A DNA stretch of 5,822 nt, from positions 1-5,822 of the forward strand of contig JAFQKO010000109.1 in the NCBI GenBank assembly GCA_017396865.1, in the 5' to 3' direction. This DNA comes from Clostridia bacterium. Lineage in GTDB: Bacteria; Bacillota_A; Clostridia; Oscillospirales; QAKW01. Positions 1 through 5,424 of the stretch are shown piece after piece; within the stretch, counting starts at the first letter, position 1, and every line of letters starts with the position of its first letter. The notes beneath the pieces are model-generated. The model saw only the letters and a list, made by a program, of their open reading frames with translations. It was not told where the DNA came from and searched no databases. A program made the translations under genes and the position numbers.

Positions 1-750
1 ACCATGCTGCGGATGCTGATCAAGGGCGATCTTTCCAAATACGACCTTTCCTCTATCCACCATATGACCACCGCCGGCGAAGCCCTCAACCCCGAGGTCT
101 TTAAGCAGTTCCTGGACGCTACCGGCCTGGAGATCATGGAGGGCTTCGGTCAGACCGAGACCACCCTTGCCATCGGCAACCTCTACGGCACCACCCCCAA
201 GATCGGCTCTATGGGCAAGGCCTCTCCGCAGTTTGACGTGGATATCGTCGACCTCGACGGCAACCCCGTTCCCGACGGCGAGACCGGCGAGATCGTGATC
301 CATACCGATAAGACCGTTCCCTGCGGCCTCTTCCGCGAATACTATCGGGATGCCGAAAAGACCGAAGCCGCCTGGCACGACGGCCTCTACCACACCGGCG
401 ATACCGCCTGGCGGGATGAGGACGGCTACTTCTGGTACGTCAGCCGCATCGACGACGTCATCAAATCCTCCGGCTACCGCATCGGGCCCTTTGAGATCGA
501 AAGCGTTATCATGGAGCTGCCCTACGTTTTGGAATGCGGCGTCTCCGCCGCGCCCGACGAGATCCGCGGTCAGGTCGTTAAGGCCAGCATCGTGCTGACC
601 CCCGGCACCGAGGGCACCGAGGAGCTCAAAAAGGAGATCCAGAACTACGTTAAGTCCCACACCGCCCCCTATAAGTATCCCCGTGTGGTCGTCTTTAAGG
701 ACGAGCTGCCCAAAACCATCAGCGGTAAGATCCAGAGAAATAAATTATAA
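1..750 (+). CDS. AMP-forming acyl-CoA synthetase, medium/branched-chain type (C-terminal part; 5' end outside window)
   Basis: This is the C-terminal 249 residues of an adenylate-forming acyl-CoA synthetase, which converts a carboxylic acid, ATP and CoA to acyl-CoA, AMP and PPi. The frame is open at the left edge, and the first ATG (position 4) lies inside the protein, because the downstream paralogue has the same sequence in mid-domain. Visible motifs are GFGQTET (about 142-162), [13 protein letters not shown] in the middle, the hinge motif read here as [16 protein letters not shown], and a terminal SGKIQRNKL whose Lys (codon 727-729) is the expected adenylation lysine. The hinge motif has Ser (codon 442-444) where the family usually has Gly. 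It aligns without gaps to the C-terminus of the protein at 1130-3424, about three quarters identical by hand count. The family resembles ACSM/MACS enzymes acting on medium or branched short acids; the substrate is inferred. Whether it also carries an N-terminal HTH-cupin cannot be seen. No clear intrinsic terminator follows it. Confidence 0.93.
   Translation, partial: TMLRMLIKGDLSKYDLSSIHHMTTAGEALNPEVFKQFLDATGLEIMEGFGQTETTLAIGNLYGTTPKIGSMGKASPQFDVDIVDLDGNPVPDGETGEIVIHTDKTVPCGLFREYYRDAEKTEAAWHDGLYHTGDTAWRDEDGYFWYVSRIDDVIKSSGYRIGPFEIESVIMELPYVLECGVSAAPDEIRGQVVKASIVLTPGTEGTEELKKEIQNYVKSHTAPYKYPRVVVFKDELPKTISGKIQRNKL
394..441 (+). repeat. 48-bp exact direct repeat, copy 1 (inside the upstream acyl-CoA synthetase)
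   Basis: This stretch encodes the [16 protein letters not shown] region and matches 3068-3115 base for base, while the flanking sequence differs at many third positions. The distance is exactly 2674 nt, the same offset as between the two stop codons, so the two genes align here without gaps. Confidence 0.9.
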
Positions 751-771
751 TAATATTTTATATATTATATA

Positions 772-801
772 TTGACAAATTCCACGATGATGTGATATAC
801 T
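772..801 (+). promoter_or_regulatory. Sigma-A-type promoter with extended -10, driving the T-box operon
   Basis: A perfect -35 TTGACA lies at 772-777 and a -10 TATACT at 796-801, 18 bases apart. TG at 793-794, one base before the -10, makes it an extended -10. The very AT-rich stretch 745-771 just upstream could act as an UP element. The predicted transcription start is about 807-809, a few bases before the first T-box pairing, which fits a leader of about 320 nt. It is the only good promoter seen in front of the downstream gene cluster. Confidence 0.85.
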
Positions 802-906
802 CTATCTATTCATAGAAAAAGGCATAGACGAAGAGGGCATCAAGGCCCCCTGCCAACCAAGAGAAACAGCGGTCGGTGCGAGCTGTTGCGGCAGATCTTG
901 ATGTTT

Positions 907-909
907 GTA
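907..909 (+). promoter_or_regulatory. Probable T-box specifier codon GUA (valine)
   Basis: In the well-known glyQS leader the order is specifier, one purine, a four-pair helix, then the K-turn strand UGAGC. Here the same order reads GUA, G910, CUUC (911-914), CGAGC (915-919). A shift of +1 would give UAG, a stop codon. A shift of -1 gives UGU (Cys), whose tRNA normally has discriminator U, which does not fit the UGGU bulge at 1027-1030. GUA (Val) needs discriminator A and fits. UUG (Leu, 905-907) and UUU (Phe, 904-906) also pass the discriminator test but break the spacing. This is a hand alignment, not a covariance-model result. Confidence 0.6.
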
Positions 910-1020
910 GCTTCCGAGCCGAAAGGAAGAAAAGCGCACGGCGCTGAGTAGAACCTTTCCGTAACTGCTGCGTAAAAGCATAAGGCTTGATAGAGCCTGA
1001 GGGGCATCTTTGAGATGCAA

Positions 1021-1068
1021 TTTGAGTGGTACCGCGGGTTATTGAGGATATTCAAGGCTCGTCTCAAA
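1021..1068 (+). promoter_or_regulatory. T-box antiterminator
   Basis: UUUGAG (1021-1026) pairs with CUCAAA (1063-1068), and GCGGG (1034-1038) pairs with CUCGU (1058-1062) using G-U pairs. This leaves the conserved 7-nt bulge UGGUACC (1027-1033). The UGGU of the bulge would pair with the ACCA end of uncharged tRNA, so the cognate tRNA should have discriminator A. A small UUGA/UCAA helix lies between the arms. The 3' strand is shared with the left arm of the terminator, so the two folds exclude each other. Confidence 0.9.
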
Positions 1069-1102
1069 GAAACCAAGATCTTTGAGGCGAGCCCTTATTA
1101 TT
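1056..1102 (+). terminator. Intrinsic terminator of the T-box leader
   Basis: A 15-bp stem forms between 1056-1070 and 1079-1093 with a single G-U wobble and an 8-nt loop (1071-1078). It is followed by a short U-rich tail, 1094-1102 (CUUAUUAUU), which is interrupted by A residues. The left arm contains the 3' strand of the antiterminator. The ribosome-binding site at 1118 lies outside the stem, so control should act on transcription and not by hiding the start site. Confidence 0.9.
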
Positions 1103-1117
1103 GACTCGCCGTACGAA

Positions 1118-1132
1118 AAGGAGAAAAGAATG
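1118..1132 (+). promoter_or_regulatory. Ribosome-binding site fixing the start at ATG 1130
   Basis: AAGGAG (1118-1123) lies 6 nt before ATG 1130. The same reading frame stays open upstream to a TTG at 1082, but that codon is inside the right arm of the terminator hairpin and has no ribosome-binding site. ATG 1130 is therefore the supported start. Confidence 0.9.
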
Positions 1133-3424
1133 AAAGCAACAGGACTTGAATTTAAAATTCAGGAAATGGCGCAGCGTATCAAAACGCTGCGTGAGATCGT
1201 TGGCTTCACGCCTGCCGAGATGGCGCTCAAGACCGGCATTGAAGAGGCTGAATACCTCCAATGCGAGGCAGGCGAGCGGGATCTGAACTTTGCGTTCCTC
1301 TACCGCTGTGCGCTGGCGCTGAACGTCGACGTAACCGACATCATCGAGGGCTCCAGCCCCCGCCTTGCAGGCTACACCTTGACCCGCAAGGGTGAGGGTC
1401 AGGAGATCCAGAAGGCCCACGGCATGACCTACTACAATCTGGCCGCCGCCTTCAAAAACCGTATTGCCGAACCCCTTTACGTTGTTTGCGACTATAAAGA
1501 GGGCGCGGAAAATGCCGATATCGAGCTGACCACCCACGAGGGTCAGGAATGCGACATCGTCGTTAAGGGTGCTTTAAAGGTGCAGGTGGGCGACCACGTG
1601 CAGATCCTCCATGAGGGCGACAGCATCTACTACGACAGCTCGGTGCCCCACGGCATGATCGCCGTAGAGCAGCAGGACTGCGTCTTCTACGCCATCGTTT
1701 TGAACCCTGCCAGCGAGCCCATCACCAAGCTGGTGCACTCCGGCAAGACCCGCGATTTCATCGCCCCCGCCAAGAAGAAGCCCGCCGAGCGCAAGTGGCT
1801 CTGGCAGGATTTCATCAACCTCGAGGAGGACGACGCGGGCCGCCTCAAGGCCATCTCCTTCCACAACGAGGACAAATTCAACTTCGCCTTCGACCTGATC
1901 GACCGCATGGGCATCGAGCAGCCGGACAAGGTTGCCATGCTGCACATCGCCAAGGATCATACCGAGCGCCGCATCACCTTTGCGGATATGAAGCGCGCCT
2001 CCTCCCAGGTGGCCAACTACTTCAAATCCCTCGGCATCAAGAAGGGCGATAAGGTCATGCTGGTTTTGAAGCGGCACTATCAATTCTGGTTCACCATGAT
2101 CGCGCTGCACAAGCTGGGCGCCGTTGCCATCCCCGCAACCAACCAGCTCAAGGCCCACGACATTGAATACCGCATCAACAAGGCGGGCATCAAAATGGTC
2201 GTTTGCACCTGCGACGACCGTGTGCCCGACGAGGTAGATCTCGCCGCGGTCGACTGCCCCACTCTGGAGCACAAGCTGATCGTGAACGGTAGCCGCGAGG
2301 GCTGGCGGAGCTACGACGAAGAGTATCCTCTCTTCAGCGGCAAGTTTGAGCGCACCGCCGATTCTCCCTGCGGCGAGGATCTGATGCTGATGTATTTCAC
2401 CAGCGGCACCACCGGCAATCCCAAGATTGCCATGCACAACTACAAATACCCTCTGGGCCACATCATCACCGCCAAATACTGGCATTGCGTCAATCCCGAG
2501 GGTCTGCACCTTTCCATTTCCGATACCGGTTGGGCAAAGGCGGCATGGGGCAAGATCTACGGTCAATGGCTCTGCGAGGCAGGCCTTTTCACCTACGACT
2601 TCGACCGCTTCGATGCCAACGACATTCTGCCGATGTTTGCCAAATATAATATTACCACCTTCTGCGCACCGCCCACCATGCTCCGCATGATGATCAAGCA
2701 GGATCTTTCCAAATTCAATCGTGCTTCCATCGAGCATATGACCACGGCGGGCGAAGCCCTCAACCCCGAGGTCTTTCGTCAGTTCGAGAACGCAACGGGT
2801 CTGCAGATCATGGAAGGCTTCGGCCAGACCGAAACCACCGTTGCCCTTGCCAATCTGGCAGGCACCACCGCCCGCCTCGGCTCGATGGGTAAGCCCGTTC
2901 CCCTTTACGACATCCACCTGCTGGATGCCGACGGCAACGAAGTACCCGTCGGTGAAACCGGCGAGATCTGCATCAACGTGGCAAACGGCGCGCCCTGCGG
3001 CCTCTTCCGCGGCTACTATAAAGACGAGGAAAAGACCGCCGAATGCTGGTACGACGGCTTCTACCATACCGGCGATACCGCCTGGCGGGATGAGGACGGC
3101 TACTTCTGGTACGTCGGCCGTGTGGACGACGTCATCAAGTCCTCCGGCTACCGCATCGGGCCCTTCGAGATCGAAAACGTCATTATGGAGCTCCCCTACG
3201 TTTTGGAATGTGGCGTTTCCGCCATGCCCGACGAGGTGCGCGGCCAGATCGTGAAGGCCAGCATCGTGCTGGTCAACGGCGTAGAGCCCACCGACGAGCT
3301 GAAGAAGGAGATCCAAGACTACGTAAAACAGCGCACTGCGCCGTATAAATATCCCCGTGTGGTCGTCTTCCGCGATTCCCTGCCCAAGACGGTCAGCGGC
3401 AAGATCCAACGCAACAAGCTGTAA
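1130..3424 (+). CDS. HTH-cupin-acyl-CoA synthetase fusion protein (764 aa)
   Basis: Three parts are visible. Residues about 15-74 resemble an XRE-type helix-turn-helix (RIKTLREIVGFTPAEMALKTG, ending ALNVDVTDIIEG). Residues about 95-195 form a cupin of the kind found in HTH-cupin regulators (THEGQE at 135-140; HEGDSIYYDSSVPHG at 161-175), with few metal ligands. Residues about 220-764 are a complete AMP-forming acyl-CoA synthetase: FTSGTTGNPK (423-432), SDTGWAKAAWGK (464-475), GFGQTET (563-569), YHTGDTAW (645-652), [16 protein letters not shown] (663-678), and catalytic Lys758 in SGKIQRNKL. It should make an acyl-CoA in the cytoplasm. The type resembles ACSM/MACS enzymes, some of which prefer branched short acids. 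It is the first gene after the T-box, 43 nt before ilvE, so an acid leading to valine, such as isobutyrate, is the best guess. Whether the N-terminal module binds DNA, or only senses a ligand and tunes the enzyme, cannot be told. Confidence 0.93.
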   Translation: MKATGLEFKIQEMAQRIKTLREIVGFTPAEMALKTGIEEAEYLQCEAGERDLNFAFLYRCALALNVDVTDIIEGSSPRLAGYTLTRKGEGQEIQKAHGMTYYNLAAAFKNRIAEPLYVVCDYKEGAENADIELTTHEGQECDIVVKGALKVQVGDHVQILHEGDSIYYDSSVPHGMIAVEQQDCVFYAIVLNPASEPITKLVHSGKTRDFIAPAKKKPAERKWLWQDFINLEEDDAGRLKAISFHNEDKFNFAFDLIDRMGIEQPDKVAMLHIAKDHTERRITFADMKRASSQVANYFKSLGIKKGDKVMLVLKRHYQFWFTMIALHKLGAVAIPATNQLKAHDIEYRINKAGIKMVVCTCDDRVPDEVDLAAVDCPTLEHKLIVNGSREGWRSYDEEYPLFSGKFERTADSPCGEDLMLMYFTSGTTGNPKIAMHNYKYPLGHIITAKYWHCVNPEGLHLSISDTGWAKAAWGKIYGQWLCEAGLFTYDFDRFDANDILPMFAKYNITTFCAPPTMLRMMIKQDLSKFNRASIEHMTTAGEALNPEVFRQFENATGLQIMEGFGQTETTVALANLAGTTARLGSMGKPVPLYDIHLLDADGNEVPVGETGEICINVANGAPCGLFRGYYKDEEKTAECWYDGFYHTGDTAWRDEDGYFWYVGRVDDVIKSSGYRIGPFEIENVIMELPYVLECGVSAMPDEVRGQIVKASIVLVNGVEPTDELKKEIQDYVKQRTAPYKYPRVVVFRDSLPKTVSGKIQRNKL
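3068..3115 (+). repeat. 48-bp exact direct repeat, copy 2 (inside the fusion protein gene)
   Basis: This is the partner of 394-441. It lies in the same place in the synthetase domain of the second gene. It reflects tandem paralogy, with strong protein constraint or local gene conversion keeping this block identical. Confidence 0.9.
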
Positions 3425-3453
3425 TGCTTTTACAGATTGAAATATTGAGAGAT

Positions 3454-3470
3454 AGGAGAATAATGCCATG
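3454..3470 (+). promoter_or_regulatory. Ribosome-binding site of ilvE
   Basis: AGGAG (3454-3458) lies 9 nt before ATG 3468. An ATG at 3463 opens only a two-codon frame (Met-Pro-stop) and is not the start. The 43-nt gap after the preceding gene holds no promoter or terminator that I can see, which supports one transcript. Confidence 0.8.
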
Positions 3471-4547
3471 AAATACGACATTACCATCACCAAAACGAAT
3501 GCTCCCAAGGAGCATCCGGCAGATGAATCCAAGCTGGGCTTTGGCCGCATCTTTACCGACCATATGTTCCTGATGGATTATTCCGACGAACTGGGCTGGC
3601 ATGATGCTCGCATCGTACCCTTCGGCCCCATCCCCGTTCATCCCGCTTCCACCGTGTTGCACTACGGCGCCGAGATTTTCGAGGGCATGAAGGCCTATCG
3701 TGCCGCCGACGGCACCATCCGTATGTTCCGCCCGATGGAGAACATCAAGCGGCTGAACAACAGCGCAGAGCGTCTTTGCCTGCCCCAAATCGATGAAGAG
3801 GCCTGCCTCGACATCCTCAACACCATCGTTACTCTGGAAAAGGATTGGGTTCCCCATTCCGAGGGCACTTCCCTCTATCTGCGCCCCTTCCTCTTCGGCA
3901 ACGACCCCCATCTGGGTGTTCATGCCGTTCATAATGCAACCTTCGCCGTCATCTGCTCCCCTGTTGGTGCTTATTACGCCGAAGGCCTCAACCCCGTTAA
4001 GATCGCCATCGAGAGCGAGGACGTCCGCGCAGTCCGCGGCGGTACCGGCTATGCCAAGTGCGGCGGTAACTATGCCGCCTCCCTGCGGGCAGGCGAGCGC
4101 GCCGAGCGCAAGGGCTATACCCAGGTGCTCTGGCTGGACGGCGTTGAGAGAAAGTATATCGAAGAGGTCGGCGCCATGAACGTTATGTTCAAGATAAACG
4201 GCAAGATCATTACCCCCGCCCTCACCGGCTCGGTTCTGCCCGGCATCACCCGCAAGTCCTGCGTGGAGTTGCTCCGCGACTGGGGCTATGAGGTAGAGGA
4301 GCGCCTCTTCTCGGTAGACGAGCTCTTTGAAGCCGTTGAGAACGGCACTTTGGAAGAAGCTTGGGGTACCGGCACCGCCGCCGTTGTTTCCCCCATCGGT
4401 CACCTCTTCTACAAGGATCAGGAATACACCGTTTCCGGCAACAAGATCGGCCCGCTGACCCAGAAGCTCTACGACGAGCTGACCGCCATCCAATGGGGTC
4501 GTGCCGAGGATACCCACGGCTGGAGCACCGTTGTTTGCAATGGCTAA
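3468..4547 (+). CDS. ilvE: Branched-chain amino acid aminotransferase (359 aa)
   Basis: This is a PLP fold-type IV aminotransferase that interconverts valine, leucine or isoleucine and their 2-oxoacids using the glutamate/2-oxoglutarate pair. Length and sequence fit the long, eukaryote-like BCAT II group. Visible landmarks are HYGAEIFEGMKAYR (65-78), YLRPFLFG (137-144), GYAKCGGNYAAS (194-205) with the PLP-binding Lys197, the IEEVGAMN segment about 35 residues later with the expected catalytic-site Glu (232/233), GSVLPGITR (254-262), and the phosphate-binding GTGTAAVVSP (300-309). No key residue appears to be missing. It lies between the acyl-CoA synthetase and the 2-oxoacid oxidoreductase genes, so its likely job is to aminate the branched 2-oxoacid made by that enzyme. 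Its last 8 bases overlap the next gene. Control is expected from the T-box far upstream. Confidence 0.95.
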   Translation: MKYDITITKTNAPKEHPADESKLGFGRIFTDHMFLMDYSDELGWHDARIVPFGPIPVHPASTVLHYGAEIFEGMKAYRAADGTIRMFRPMENIKRLNNSAERLCLPQIDEEACLDILNTIVTLEKDWVPHSEGTSLYLRPFLFGNDPHLGVHAVHNATFAVICSPVGAYYAEGLNPVKIAIESEDVRAVRGGTGYAKCGGNYAASLRAGERAERKGYTQVLWLDGVERKYIEEVGAMNVMFKINGKIITPALTGSVLPGITRKSCVELLRDWGYEVEERLFSVDELFEAVENGTLEEAWGTGTAAVVSPIGHLFYKDQEYTVSGNKIGPLTQKLYDELTAIQWGRAEDTHGWSTVVCNG

Positions 4548-5193
4548 GCGTGTTACCATCTTTGCCGGCCACTACGGCAGCGGCAAAACCAACATCGCCG
4601 TCAACTACGCCCTGAAGCTTAAGGCCGAGGGGCAGGCGGTGAAGATCGCCGATCTGGACATCGTAAACCCCTACTTCCGCACCAAGGACAGCGCGAAGGA
4701 GCTGGAGCAGGCGGGCATCCCGCTGATCTCCCCCGCCTTTGCCAACACCAACGTGGATCTGCCTGCTCTGCCCGCCGAGCTCTACAGCTTAGTGCAGCGG
4801 CGGGATTCCCTCGCGGTGATGGACGTGGGCGGCGACGATCGCGGTGCTTACGCCCTCGGGCGGTATGCACCCGCCATTCTGGAAGAAAACGATTACGAGA
4901 TGTGCTACGTGGCCAACTTCTACCGCCCCCTGACCCCCACCGCCGAGGATGCGCTGGAGATTATGCGGGAGATCGAAGCGGCGGCCGGTATTGCCTTCAC
5001 CGCCATCGTGCATAATTCCAATTTGGGCAATGATACCACGGCGGAGGATATTACCGCGGCGGCGAAAAATGTCGAAGAGCTCAGCAATCTTTCGGGCCTG
5101 CCGATTCTCTTTACTGCGGCAAAGAAGGAGCTTTGCCCCGCTCTTTCGGGCGCGCTGCTCCCCTTAACGCTTCAAGCGAAATATTATGAATAA
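4540..5193 (+). CDS. ParA/MinD-class P-loop ATPase of unknown role (217 aa)
   Basis: It starts with a beta strand and a Walker A loop, GHYGSGKT (10-17), followed by DLDIVNPYFR (38-47), a Walker-B-like strand LAVMDVGGDD (91-100), and HNSNLG (158-163). This is the layout of SIMIBI-class ATPases (ParA, MinD, CobQ relatives). Its Walker A is not the classic KGGxGKT form. There is no CxxC pair of the kind used by Mrp/NBP35 iron-sulfur carriers; the only Cys residues seen are 122 and 199. I chose ATG 4540 over the frame-open ATG at 4501 because the protein then begins directly at the P-loop strand and overlaps the ilvE stop by 8 nt, a usual sign of translational coupling; only a weak GGAG (4522-4525) precedes it. 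It sits between ilvE and the oxidoreductase subunits, so a role in maturing, loading or regulating that complex is possible but unproven. Confidence 0.85.
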   Translation: MAKRVTIFAGHYGSGKTNIAVNYALKLKAEGQAVKIADLDIVNPYFRTKDSAKELEQAGIPLISPAFANTNVDLPALPAELYSLVQRRDSLAVMDVGGDDRGAYALGRYAPAILEENDYEMCYVANFYRPLTPTAEDALEIMREIEAAAGIAFTAIVHNSNLGNDTTAEDITAAAKNVEELSNLSGLPILFTAAKKELCPALSGALLPLTLQAKYYE

Positions 5194-5210
5194 GGAGTCA
5201 TAAACCAATG
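5192..5210 (+). promoter_or_regulatory. Ribosome-binding site of the ferredoxin subunit, overlapping the upstream stop
   Basis: AAGGAG (5192-5197) lies 10 nt before ATG 5208 and overlaps the TAA stop (5191-5193) of the ATPase gene. This places ribosome termination and reinitiation side by side. Confidence 0.8.
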
Positions 5211-5414
5211 GCAAAAGTTACATTCAACGAAGATCTTTGCAAGGGCTGCGGTCTCTGCGTAGACGCCTGCCCCAAGAAGATCCTTGCGATTGCGAAAGAC
5301 AAAATCAATGCGAAAGGACATTCTCCTGCGGAGATCACCGATCAGGCAAGCTGCATCGGCTGCGCATTCTGCGCAACCATGTGCCCCGACTGCGTGATCA
5401 CCGTGGAAAAATGA
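5208..5414 (+). CDS. Ferredoxin-like delta subunit of a 2-oxoacid:ferredoxin oxidoreductase (68 aa)
   Basis: This is a small protein with two [4Fe-4S] binding motifs, [12 protein letters not shown] (11-22) and [12 protein letters not shown] (49-60), eight cluster cysteines in all. It would pass electrons between the thiamine-containing catalytic subunits and soluble ferredoxin. Proteins of this size and start ([14 protein letters not shown]) are the VorD/KorD-type delta subunits, and the very next gene, 10 nt away, is vorB-like, which supports the assignment. A ninth cysteine, Cys62, follows the second motif (CPDC), where these proteins often have a small or hydrophobic residue; no function is claimed. 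It could be called vorD or korD; the sequence alone does not settle which 2-oxoacid is used. Confidence 0.92.
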   Translation: MAKVTFNEDLCKGCGLCVDACPKKILAIAKDKINAKGHSPAEITDQASCIGCAFCATMCPDCVITVEK

Positions 5415-5424
5415 GGTGAACAAC

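Larger units (their letters stand above)
808..1102 (+). promoter_or_regulatory. T-box riboswitch leader, probable tRNA-Val specificity
   Basis: T-box leaders bind a matching tRNA through a specifier codon in Stem I; an uncharged tRNA end then stabilises an antiterminator and lets transcription continue. Stem I can be folded by hand. A K-turn sits at the base: GGC 821-823 with GCC 918-920, GA 827-828 facing GA 916-917, then GAAG 830-833 with CUUC 911-914. Above it is a 7-bp helix (838-844 with 897-903), then UGCC 851-854 with GGCA 890-893, an AG bulge AGAGA (860-864), and a distal helix 865-870 with 882-887 closing a loop that contains GGUG. The linker carries the usual GAGUAG (946-951). A hairpin 1004-1009/1013-1018 acts as Stem III. 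The T-box core UGGUACCGCGGG starts at 1027. The element is certain; its amino-acid specificity is inferred. Confidence 0.95.

Noticed and set aside
745..771. AT-rich, near-palindromic stretch as an operator or terminator for the first gene
   Set aside because: There is no GC-rich stem with a U-tract, and the apparent symmetry is what A/T runs give by chance; an UP-element role for the promoter at 772 is simpler.
914..916. UCC or UUC/CUU in 911-916 as the T-box specifier (Ser, Phe or Leu)
   Set aside because: These bases pair with GAAG 830-833 in the K-turn helix. UCC would also need tRNA-Ser with discriminator G, which does not fit the UGGU bulge.
911..929. Hairpin CUUCC/GGAAG in the leader as a separate element
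   Set aside because: CUUC 911-914 is better used in the Stem I helix with GAAG 830-833 next to the K-turn; the hairpin is probably a minor alternative fold.
802..1076. Short - strand open frames across the leader
   Set aside because: This region is explained by RNA structure: T-box helices, antiterminator and terminator. The frames have no ribosome-binding site or recognisable protein sequence.
1082..1129. N-terminal extension of the fusion protein from TTG 1082
   Set aside because: The TTG lies in the right arm of the T-box terminator, lacks a ribosome-binding site, and the extra 16 residues match nothing; ATG 1130 has AAGGAG 6 nt upstream.
1574..3550. Long open frame on the - strand (about 658 codons) opposite the fusion protein gene
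   Set aside because: It is a mirror of GC-biased codon use on the + strand. Its translation is low-complexity Val/Gly/Ala/Leu text with no recognisable domain, and the + strand gene has full motifs and a ribosome-binding site.
4501..4539. Upstream start for the P-loop ATPase at ATG 4501
   Set aside because: It would add 13 residues ahead of the P-loop strand and overlap ilvE by 47 nt; ATG 4540 gives the normal fold start and a short coupling overlap.
3393..4559. Open frame on the - strand (about 388 codons) opposite ilvE
   Set aside because: It is the same codon-bias shadow; ilvE on the + strand has the PLP lysine and all family motifs.
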